7,600 bases of DNA, taken from NCBI GenBank assembly GCA_016234525.1, contig JACRBK010000265.1, positions 1 through 7,600 on the forward strand, in the 5' to 3' direction. The notes under the pieces were generated by a model. That model saw nothing but the letters and a program-made list of their open reading frames with translations. It was not told the DNA's origin and made no database searches. The number at the start of each line of letters is the position of its first letter. Within the stretch, counting starts at the first letter, position 1. The DNA comes from Chloroflexota bacterium. Its GTDB lineage: Bacteria > Chloroflexota > Anaerolineae > Aggregatilineales > Aggregatilineaceae. Positions 1 to 5,056 of this stretch are shown here, in pieces. A program made the position numbers and the translations under genes.

Positions 1-1
1 G

Positions 2-358
2 ATCGAGTTGTTCACTCTGACCAGCAGCCGGGGCGATATTACTGCCGACCTGCGCCCCTTGCGCGTCGAGCAGTTTGATTTTTCGGTTGAGCGCGGCGAT
101 CTCACCGTCGAATTGCCCCGCCTGGATGTATCGCAGGGCAAGCTGAAGACGGATCAAGGAAATGTCTCAGTTTCAATTGCGGAGGACATGGCCCTGATTC
201 TAAAGACATACGGCAGTCCGCGTTACCAATACGATTCACTGCGTTACGACCTGTTGGAAGGCGGCACGCTCAAGCGTGAAAATGTGCAGGCTTTCCAAAT
301 TAGTTTGGACGTTTGGCTGCCTGGCGGAGCGACATTAACGGTGTTAGATGTGCCCTAG
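2..358 (+). CDS. C-terminal part of a DUF4097-like (adhesin-type beta-repeat) protein, 5' truncated
   Basis: The reading frame is open from the window edge to a TAG at 356-358 (118 residues visible), so the true start lies upstream; the TTG at 8 is not a convincing start. The residues form short alternating polar/hydrophobic strands with recurring S/D-x-G turns (SSRGDITADL, FSVERGDLTVELP, TDQGNVSVSI). That rhythm is typical of DUF4097/toastrack-type beta-sheet repeat domains found in putative adhesins and some envelope-stress proteins. The end (VWLPGGATLTVLDVP) is a final hydrophobic strand with no membrane anchor. Function is unknown. The family assignment rests on strand pattern alone, and another right-handed beta-repeat family is possible. 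No terminator hairpin follows the stop; the next signal is the promoter at 390. Confidence 0.5.
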   Translation: MELFTLTSSRGDITADLRPLRVEQFDFSVERGDLTVELPRLDVSQGKLKTDQGNVSVSIAEDMALILKTYGSPRYQYDSLRYDLLEGGTLKRENVQAFQISLDVWLPGGATLTVLDVP

Positions 359-389
359 GCAATCTGCACAAAGTTCATCAAACCGTAGA

Positions 390-419
390 TTGACAGGGGT
401 AGGGGACTTCTCTTATACT
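390..419 (+). promoter_or_regulatory. sigma70-type promoter for the SWIM-gene leader
   Basis: A perfect -35 hexamer TTGACA (390-395) and a good -10 hexamer TATACT (414-419) are separated by 18 bp, with transcription expected to start near 426. It is the strongest promoter match in the window. It lies 32 bp after the preceding gene and about 200 bp before the SWIM start codon, so it produces a long leader that first meets the terminator at 547-579. Confidence 0.8.
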
Positions 420-425
420 GGTCTA

Positions 426-579
426 AAGATAAATTTATTCTCAATGCCATAAGGAGGTAAGGTGTTCTCTGCCGCACGCCGGCACAACAAAGCTCTCTGT
501 CGATCCCTGATATTGAAAGGGATTAGTTTTACTGACTCGCGCATAGAAAGCACGCTGGGATACCGCAGTGTGCTTTTTT
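426..579 (+). ncRNA. Candidate structured leader RNA or small RNA (promoter-to-terminator unit, about 150 nt)
   Basis: The segment is bounded by a consensus promoter and an intrinsic terminator, so a discrete RNA of about 150 nt is expected. Visible helices are AUCCCU/AGGGAU (503-508/518-523), extended after an 8-nt bulge by AAAGCU/AGUUUU (489-494/525-530), and a small UGCCG/CGGCA hairpin (470-474/480-484). A longer-range helix can form between 462-471 and 544-553 (10 positions, one mismatch, two G-U) and would sequester the 5' arm of the terminator. That is the layout of a terminator/antiterminator switch. I did not recognise it as 6S, SRP RNA, tmRNA or a named riboswitch. It could be a cis-acting attenuator for the SWIM gene or an independent sRNA. 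Boundaries are inferred from the promoter and the U-tract. Confidence 0.5.
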
Positions 580-596
580 GCTTATTGGTTCTTTAG
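462..596 (+). CDS. Possible 44-residue leader peptide ORF running through the terminator
   Basis: A GTG at 462 follows a near-perfect Shine-Dalgarno AAGGAGGT (451-458), with four bases between GGAGG and GTG, the same spacing as at the M16 start at 5057. The frame is open for 44 codons to TAG at 594-596. The first half of the product is basic (AARRHNK) and the end is hydrophobic (VLFCLLVL). I recognise no family. The frame spans the whole intrinsic terminator at 547-579, so a terminated transcript would lack a stop codon, while a ribosome translating it could block the hairpin. The stop lies about 10 bases before the SWIM gene's own SD, which would suit translational coupling. The SD may instead be part of a non-coding RNA, and codon use cannot decide at this length, so confidence is low. 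Confidence 0.27.
   Translation: MFSAARRHNKALCRSLILKGISFTDSRIESTLGYRSVLFCLLVL
547..579 (+). terminator. Intrinsic terminator upstream of the SWIM gene
   Basis: AAAGCACGCTG (547-557) pairs with CAGTGTGCTTT (566-576) with a single G-U, around an 8-nt loop, and T574-T579 gives a run of six T. It sits between the promoter at 390 and the SWIM gene at 623, in the position of an attenuator. It may alternatively be the 3' end of a small RNA. Confidence 0.85.
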
Positions 597-607
597 TTAT
601 ATTGATG

Positions 608-612
608 AGGAG
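608..612 (+). promoter_or_regulatory. Ribosome binding site of the SWIM gene
   Basis: AGGAG at 608-612 (within GAGGAGAG) lies 10 bases before ATG 623. It favours ATG 623 over the in-frame ATG at 605, which overlaps this site, and over the TTG at 578, which lies inside the terminator U-tract. Confidence 0.7.
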
Positions 613-622
613 AGATATTCAC

Positions 623-871
623 ATGGACTACGGGATGATCGGCAAGATCGAAAAAGCCAAACGTTATGCCGAAGAGCGCACCCGCATTCACTTTTTGTCG
701 TTTCTTGTTACGTTCGATGGTGATAATAATCCGCACACCGTGACTTATGATTCCGGTCAATGGCAGTGTGATTGCAGCTTCTTCAAATCACGCGGCGTGT
801 GCAGTCATACGATGGCTTTGGAGCGTGTTCTTGTCGGTATGCTTCCTGAGTCTGCTCCCGCTGAATCTTGA
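623..871 (+). CDS. Small SWIM zinc-finger protein (82 aa)
   Basis: The protein carries a complete SWIM-type motif C-x-C-x8-C-x-H: Cys49, Cys51, Cys60 and His62 (sequence CDCSFFKSRGVCSH). It is preceded by beta-strand-like segments (FLSFLVTFDG, HTVTYDSGQWQ), the usual lead-in of a SWIM domain. Residues 1-23 are charged and probably helical. SWIM fingers bind zinc and usually mediate DNA or protein contacts within larger proteins (SWI2/SNF2 ATPases, MuDR-type transposases, recombination-associated factors). Here the domain is almost the whole protein, with no helicase or transposase part nearby, so it is a stand-alone module. It is likely cytoplasmic, with no signal peptide or membrane segment. 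It is monocistronic, bounded by terminators at 547-579 and 903-938, and its expression probably depends on read-through of the upstream terminator. Domain identity is firm; cellular role is unknown. Confidence 0.85.
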   Translation: MDYGMIGKIEKAKRYAEERTRIHFLSFLVTFDGDNNPHTVTYDSGQWQCDCSFFKSRGVCSHTMALERVLVGMLPESAPAES

Positions 872-902
872 TTCGGCTTTTTAAACAGGCGAATACTTAC
901 TT

Positions 903-938
903 AAAGGAGCGGCTGTGATCTAAGTCGCTCTTTTTTTG
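903..938 (+). terminator. Intrinsic terminator after the SWIM gene
   Basis: GAGCGGCT (907-914) pairs with AGTCGCTC (923-930), including one G-U, around an 8-nt loop. Flanking AAAG/TTTT positions extend the stem, and a run of seven T begins at 931. It closes the SWIM transcription unit 31 bp after the stop codon. Confidence 0.88.
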
Positions 939-1014
939 TGTTTTTTGTCTTTTCTTATCTCATTTTGTCTTAGCGTGTTGTCTCAGAGATTGAGCAGTGC
1001 CGCCGGGTAGGGAA

Positions 1015-1096
1015 TTTGCCGCCTGCTGGTGTAAGACTGGTAGCAGGAATCAGAATATGCGCGGCAAACTCGCTTGCGCTAAAATGCCGCCCGCGC
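1015..1096 (+). repeat. Nested and competing inverted repeats upstream of the flippase-like gene
   Basis: TTTGCCGC (1015-1022) and GCGGCAAA (1061-1068) are perfect 8-base complements. They enclose a second perfect pair, CTGCT (1023-1027) and AGCAG (1042-1046). The right arm can also pair downstream: GCGGCA (1061-1066) with TGCCGC (1085-1090), or GCGCGG (1059-1064) with CCGCGC (1091-1096). These pairings exclude each other, so a transcript could adopt alternative folds just before the ribosome binding site at 1113. I found no convincing promoter between the terminator at 903-938 and this element. The rest of the 872-1127 gap is T-rich (931-970) and shows nothing else. It may be a 5'-UTR control element or a site of unknown use. 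Confidence 0.45.
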
Positions 1097-1112
1097 GATT
1101 TGGGTTTGCCGA

Positions 1113-1118
1113 AAGGAT
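1113..1118 (+). promoter_or_regulatory. Ribosome binding site deciding a TTG start
   Basis: AAGGAT at 1113-1118 lies nine bases before TTG 1128. This supports the TTG start over the first internal ATG (codon 15), which would begin inside the first membrane segment. Confidence 0.55.
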
Positions 1119-1127
1119 CATCTTCGT

Positions 1128-2159
1128 TTGAATACTCAACGTTCTGTGGTTTCGTTGCAACGTTTGATTATGCTGTTGTTCGGGATCAGCATCAGCGCCG
1201 TGTTTATGTATGTTGGGCTGCGTGGCCTCAAGTTGTCAGATGTCTGGCACGATGTGCGCGAGGTTCACCTGGGATGGCTGCTTACCGGGGCGGCGGTCTA
1301 TTTTTTGGCCGTTTGGGGACGAACCTGGCGCTGGCATTATCTTCTTCGTTCGATCAAGGCTGTCCCTCTTCAAAAATTATTCCCGGTGGTAGTCATCGGT
1401 TATATGGGAAATAACGTGTATCCGTTTCGCGCCGGAGAAGTGATCCGGGCCTATGTGCTTAAGCGCAACGAAGGCGTGAATATTTCCGCTAGCCTGGCGA
1501 CGATAGTGATTGAGCGCATTTTTGATGGGCTGGTGATGCTGATTTTTGTGTTTGTTGCGCTGCCCTTTGCCGACTTTAAAGCGGGCTGGTTGCGAGATAT
1601 TGTCTTTTTTTCCACGCTGTTGTTTTGGGGCGCGTTCCTGATTTTTCTGGTCATGGCGCTGCGCCCGGCCCAAATGCGGCGTTTGTATACGAGTGTTTTT
1701 AATCGGCTTCTGCCCGGAAAACTGAACGAATTGGCGGTCGGCTTGGCCGATCATTTCATGACCGGCCTCGAAAACCTGCGCCGCCCCAAAGACCTGCTGA
1801 TGACGCTCGTCTCGTCCATTTTTATCTGGTTGACCGAAACCACTAAATACTGGTTCGTGATGCACGCTTTCGATTTCCGCGTCAGCTTTTTTGTGCTGAT
1901 GGTGATGACAGCGGTCGTGAATCTGGCGACGACGCTCCCCTCCTCACCCGGCTATGTAGGCACCTTCGACACCCCCGGCATCAAAACACTCACAGCCTAT
2001 GGAGTGAAAGAATCGGTGGCGGCATCCTACACACTGGTATTGCACGCGGCGCTGTGGCTGCCGATCACGCTGTTAGGCTTTTGGTTTTTATACCGCCAGG
2101 GGTTAGGGTGGGGTGATTTTGGCCGGGCGCGGGCAGCCGTCACCCAAGAGATCGCCTGA
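1128..2159 (+). CDS. Flippase-like / LPG_synthase_TM (YbhN-type) integral membrane protein
   Basis: This 343-residue polytopic membrane protein has hydrophobic segments at roughly 12-31, 49-64, 84-99, 121-147, 158-178, 224-245, 252-270 and 299-321. Family hallmarks of the lysylphosphatidylglycerol synthase TM domain (UPF0104) are present: the conserved block near 95-133 with Asn95-Asn96, Pro99-x-Arg101-x-Gly103-Glu104, Arg107 and Glu129-Arg130-x2-Asp133, and PSSPGYVGTF at 271-280. The catalytic aminoacyl-transferase domain of MprF is absent, so this is the stand-alone membrane form. Such proteins lie in the inner membrane and are generally proposed to move or help assemble lipid-linked substrates; the substrate is unknown. 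The gene starts at TTG with SD AAGGAT. The FAD-enzyme gene follows after 32 bp with its own SD, which suggests a shared transcript, and the ugd neighbour points to envelope glycan or glycolipid synthesis. Family is confident; exact function is not. Confidence 0.88.
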   Translation: MNTQRSVVSLQRLIMLLFGISISAVFMYVGLRGLKLSDVWHDVREVHLGWLLTGAAVYFLAVWGRTWRWHYLLRSIKAVPLQKLFPVVVIGYMGNNVYPFRAGEVIRAYVLKRNEGVNISASLATIVIERIFDGLVMLIFVFVALPFADFKAGWLRDIVFFSTLLFWGAFLIFLVMALRPAQMRRLYTSVFNRLLPGKLNELAVGLADHFMTGLENLRRPKDLLMTLVSSIFIWLTETTKYWFVMHAFDFRVSFFVLMVMTAVVNLATTLPSSPGYVGTFDTPGIKTLTAYGVKESVAASYTLVLHAALWLPITLLGFWFLYRQGLGWGDFGRARAAVTQEIA

Positions 2160-2191
2160 TTGTTGATAATACACTGTGAGGGAACATTCTG

Positions 2192-3523
2192 ATGCTGCGT
2201 GTGGCTATTGTGGGGGCAGGCGCGACGGGTTTGTCCGCCGCCTATGATCTTGTTCAAAAAGGGATCGAGGTCCATCTCTATGAAGCAGGAACCGAAGTCG
2301 GTGGGCTGGCTGCCGGGTTCCGTGATGAGGGGTGGGACTGGAGCCTTGAGAAATTTTATCATCACTGGTTTGCCAACGATGAATCGGTTTTGAATCTGGT
2401 CAAAGAACTCGGTGCGGGCGATAAACTGATCTTTCGCAAACCCTATTCATCTTTTCGGCATGGCAGCAAAAACTATTCGGCGTATCGTCCCAATACCGTT
2501 GTGGCGGGGCTGCGTCTGCCACTTTCCTGGCCTTCTAAGATAAGGTTTGGGCTGGCGGGGTTGTATCTCAAATTCTTTAAAAACTGGATGCCGATGGAGC
2601 GCGTCACCGCCGAAGCGTGGCTGCTGCGTTATATGGGGAACGAGGCGTATGAAACGCTCTGGAAACCAGCGCTGATCGCCAAGTTTGGCCCCTATTATAA
2701 TCAGGTGAATATGGCCTGGCTCTGGGCGCGTATTTATAAGCGCACGCCCAGTTTAGGGACGTTTGAGGGCGGTTTTCAGGCTTTTTTGGAACTGCTCGCC
2801 AACTGGATCAAGAATCAGGGAGCCGAAATCCATCTGAATTCGCCCGTCCAGCGCATCGAACGATCTGCTGAGGGGCGTATGGTGGTCAGTGTAGGCGACC
2901 AGCAAGAAACCTTCGATGCTGTGTTGTTCACCTCCTCACCGCAGATGTTAGTGCGTCTGGCCCCCGATCTTCCGGCGGAATATGGCACGAAGTTAGGCGC
3001 GCTCAAAAGTTCGGGTGCGGTTGTGGTGATTCTGGCACTCAAACAGCAGTTGCTCACCGATGATACCTATTGGCTGGCGCTTCCGGCCAGCGATCCCAAT
3101 AACAAATCGAATGGTGAGTTTCCCTTCCTGGCGCTGATCGAACACACCAACTACATGGATCGGTCCCATTACGGTGGCGATCATTTGGTATACTGCGGCG
3201 ATTATGTCCCCGCCGATCATGAGTATTTTTCGCTCAGTGATGACGAACTCGCGGCGCGGTTTATGGGGGCGCTGCCGAAATTGAATCCCGGATTTTCGCC
3301 CGATTGGGTGCGCAAACGTTGGGTGTTCCGGACGAAATATGCCCAGCCTATCCCATTTGTCAATCATTCGAAACTGCTGCCCGAAGAACGCACGCCGGTT
3401 CAAGGCTTATATCTGGCGAGTATGAGCCAGGTATACCCTTGGGATCGCGGCACGAACTATTCTGTCGAAATGGGGCGGCGCGTGGCTGGGCTGATTGTGC
3501 AGGATTTGGGACAGCGCAGCTAA
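2192..3523 (+). CDS. FAD-dependent oxidoreductase of the amine oxidase / UDP-galactopyranose mutase-like superfamily
   Basis: The 443-residue protein opens with a dinucleotide-binding fold: Gly8-x-Gly10-x2-Gly13-Leu14, Glu31 at the end of the second strand to bind FAD ribose, and Gly37-Gly38-Leu39, the usual GG doublet. The C-terminal FAD-binding block is at 405-430 (GLYLASMSQVYPWDRGTNYS, then VEMGRRVAG). The middle region, with aromatic-rich stretches such as WKPALIAKFGPYYN, is the substrate domain. There is no signal peptide or membrane anchor. General annotation pipelines call such proteins NAD(P)/FAD-dependent oxidoreductase or protoporphyrinogen oxidase-like. The neighbouring flippase-like gene and UDP-glucose dehydrogenase make a role in sugar-nucleotide or lipid-linked glycan modification likelier than haem synthesis, but this is inference. 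ATG 2192 is fixed by SD GAGGGA at 2178-2183, eight bases away. The reaction catalysed is unknown. Confidence 0.82.
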   Translation: MLRVAIVGAGATGLSAAYDLVQKGIEVHLYEAGTEVGGLAAGFRDEGWDWSLEKFYHHWFANDESVLNLVKELGAGDKLIFRKPYSSFRHGSKNYSAYRPNTVVAGLRLPLSWPSKIRFGLAGLYLKFFKNWMPMERVTAEAWLLRYMGNEAYETLWKPALIAKFGPYYNQVNMAWLWARIYKRTPSLGTFEGGFQAFLELLANWIKNQGAEIHLNSPVQRIERSAEGRMVVSVGDQQETFDAVLFTSSPQMLVRLAPDLPAEYGTKLGALKSSGAVVVILALKQQLLTDDTYWLALPASDPNNKSNGEFPFLALIEHTNYMDRSHYGGDHLVYCGDYVPADHEYFSLSDDELAARFMGALPKLNPGFSPDWVRKRWVFRTKYAQPIPFVNHSKLLPEERTPVQGLYLASMSQVYPWDRGTNYSVEMGRRVAGLIVQDLGQRS

Positions 3524-3590
3524 TCTGCGTGGCCTGCCGTCAGGCAAGCGTAGAGGAAATTTTACTCCAAAACAGGTAATCTTGAAGACG

Positions 3591-3612
3591 ATTTGTGACA
3601 GTTATCACAAAT
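3591..3612. promoter_or_regulatory. CRP/FNR-family-like operator palindrome upstream of ugd
   Basis: A perfect 8-bp inverted repeat, ATTTGTGA (3591-3598) and TCACAAAT (3605-3612), has a 6-bp spacer CAGTTA. It contains TGTGA-N6-TCACA, the established core of the CRP-type binding site. It lies 29 bp before the ugd start codon, in the longest gap within the glycan module. No strong -35/-10 pair could be fixed around it: the weak candidate TAATCT at 3577-3582 would place the site over the start of transcription, which would fit repression. As RNA it would also form an 8-bp hairpin, but no U-tract follows, so it is not a terminator. Confidence 0.65.
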
Positions 3613-3640
3613 AAGAAATTCAACTAGAGGGAAAAGCAAT

Positions 3641-4948
3641 ATGAAAAATATCACCGTCATTGGCGTTGGTTATGTGGGTCTGGTTACGGGCGCGTGTTTT
3701 TCCGACCTGGGCAACCGCATCATGGCTCTGGACATCAGCGAAGAAAAGGTCGCCAATCTCAAAAAAGGCATTATGCCGATTTATGAGCCTGGGCTGGCCG
3801 AACTCGTGGCGCGTAATGTCAAGGCGGGGCGTTTGTCGTTCACCACGTCCTATGCCGAGGCGCTTAAAGACGCTGAGTTTGTATTTATCGCCGTAGGTAC
3901 GCCCGAAGGCGTAGACGGCGAAGCGGACTTGAAATACGTGCGCATGGCTGCCGAAACGCTGGCGCGCACGATGGATCATCCGCTGATCATTGTCAACAAA
4001 TCGACGGTGCCAGTAGGGACAGGCGATTGGGTGGCCGATATTATCCGCCAGAACCAGCCCAAGCCAATTGAATTTAGTGTGGTAAGCTGCCCCGAGTTTC
4101 TGCGGGAAGGGTCGGCCATTAGTGACTTCTCAAGCCCTGATCGCACTGTGTTGGGCTCGGAAGATCAAGGCGCAGCTGAACGAGTCGCGCAGCTTCACCT
4201 ACCTCTGCGCGCGCCGATTGTCGTCACTGATCTGCGCACGGCTGAGATGATCAAGTATGCGTCTAACGCTTTCCTGGCGACTCGCATCAGTTTTATCAAC
4301 GAAATTGCGAATATCTGTGAGGCGCTGGGCGCGGATGTGAAAGAAGTCGCGCGCGGCATGGGCTTCGACAAACGGATTGGCCATCATTTCCTCGAAGCCG
4401 GTATCGGCTATGGGGGATCGTGCTTCCCCAAAGATGTGAAGGCGCTGGCCTATATGGCCCAGGTCCAGGGCAAACACCCGCAGCTTTTGAATGCTGTTAT
4501 GGACATCAATGTGGACCAGCGTAAACTGGTGCTGACCAAACTTCAAGAGATACTGAACGGCGTTAAAGGACGGACGGTGGCGCTGTTGGGGCTGGCCTTT
4601 AAACAAAATACGGACGATATGCGCGAAGCACCCTCACTTACTGTCGCTGAACACCTGCATAATCATGGTGCGAAAGTGCGCGGTTATGATCCGGTAGCGA
4701 TGGATGTCGCCGCCGGGTTGATGCCCTATATGGAAATGGCGAAAGACCCCTACGAACTGGTCAAAGGGGTGGACGCAATCATCGTGATCACACCCTGGAA
4801 CGAATTTATGCATCTTGATATGCAGCGTATCAAAGCTGCCATGCGTACCCCGGTGATGATTGACGGGCGCAACCTGTATGATCCTGCTCAAATGCGGGCG
4901 ATTGGTTTTGACTATCGCGGCATTGGGCGCGGTTACAGCGGACAATAA
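3641..4948 (+). CDS. ugd: UDP-glucose 6-dehydrogenase
   Basis: The enzyme oxidises UDP-glucose to UDP-glucuronate with two NAD+ in the cytosol, supplying precursors for polysaccharides, glycolipids and UDP-xylose-type sugars. At 435 residues it has the usual bacterial length. N-terminal Rossmann motif Gly8-x-Gly10-Tyr11-Val12-Gly13-Leu14 with Asp31 as NAD ribose ligand; PIYEPGL near 47-53; GTPEGVDGEADL near 87-98; NKSTVPVGT near 118-126; CPEFLREGSAISDF near 149-162; and the catalytic block GYGGSCFPKD with nucleophile Cys261. The C-terminal UDP-binding domain carries GLAFKQNTDDMREAPS and ends GRGYSGQ. All key residues are present. ATG 3641 is preceded by SD GAGGGA (3627-3632) at eight bases. 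It lies 117 bp after the FAD-enzyme gene, with a CRP-like palindrome in the gap, so it may be transcribed with the genes upstream or from its own regulated promoter. Confidence 0.97.
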   Translation: MKNITVIGVGYVGLVTGACFSDLGNRIMALDISEEKVANLKKGIMPIYEPGLAELVARNVKAGRLSFTTSYAEALKDAEFVFIAVGTPEGVDGEADLKYVRMAAETLARTMDHPLIIVNKSTVPVGTGDWVADIIRQNQPKPIEFSVVSCPEFLREGSAISDFSSPDRTVLGSEDQGAAERVAQLHLPLRAPIVVTDLRTAEMIKYASNAFLATRISFINEIANICEALGADVKEVARGMGFDKRIGHHFLEAGIGYGGSCFPKDVKALAYMAQVQGKHPQLLNAVMDINVDQRKLVLTKLQEILNGVKGRTVALLGLAFKQNTDDMREAPSLTVAEHLHNHGAKVRGYDPVAMDVAAGLMPYMEMAKDPYELVKGVDAIIVITPWNEFMHLDMQRIKAAMRTPVMIDGRNLYDPAQMRAIGFDYRGIGRGYSGQ

Positions 4949-4989
4949 GCCTGATCGAGTTTGTCTTCAAGTGCATAAAACGCTCAACC

Positions 4990-5020
4990 AGCAGGGATGC
5001 CGTTCGCAGGCATCCCTGCT
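4990..5020 (+). terminator. Perfect 12-bp hairpin after ugd, no U-tract
   Basis: AGCAGGGATGCC (4990-5001) and GGCATCCCTGCT (5009-5020) are perfect complements around a 7-nt loop. The hairpin lies 41 bp after the ugd stop and 36 bp before the M16 start. The bases after it (AAACTATTCT) are not a T-run on either strand, unlike the two clear terminators earlier in the window. It could be a weak or U-independent terminator, a barrier protecting the ugd mRNA 3' end, or a processing site. Confidence 0.5.
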
Positions 5021-5045
5021 AAACTATTCTGGCAGGGCATAAATA

Positions 5046-5052
5046 GGGGAGG
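5046..5052 (+). promoter_or_regulatory. Ribosome binding site fixing the first M16 start
   Basis: GGGGAGG at 5046-5052 lies four bases before ATG 5057. It argues against the in-frame ATG at 4997, which falls inside the hairpin at 4990-5020 and would add 20 residues unlike the family's N-terminus. Confidence 0.8.
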
Positions 5053-5056
5053 CAGC

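Noticed and set aside
578..622. Longer starts (TTG 578, ATG 605) for the SWIM gene
   Set aside because: TTG 578 begins in the terminator U-tract and ATG 605 overlaps the SD at 608-612 that serves ATG 623.
1016..1414. Open frame of 132 codons overlapping the start of the flippase-like gene
   Set aside because: The product shows no domain character, there is no SD, and its second half is an out-of-frame shadow of the clearly real membrane protein.
2160..2191. Possible -10 element (GATAAT at 2165-2170) as a promoter for the FAD enzyme gene
   Set aside because: No -35-like hexamer lies 16-18 bp upstream, and the 32-bp gap suits co-transcription with the preceding gene.
3532..3545. Small hairpin GCCTG-CCGT-CAGGC just after the FAD enzyme gene as a terminator
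   Set aside because: The stem is only 5 bp and no T-run follows, so it is more likely chance.
4997..5056. Longer in-frame start (ATG 4997) for the first M16 gene
   Set aside because: It lies inside the perfect hairpin at 4990-5020, has no SD, and adds 20 residues not expected at the family N-terminus. ATG 5057 has GGGGAGG four bases upstream.
4949..5056. Promoter for the M16 pair (TTGTCT at 4961, TATTCT at 5025)
   Set aside because: The hexamers cannot be combined with proper spacing. A promoter may exist here but cannot be supported from sequence.
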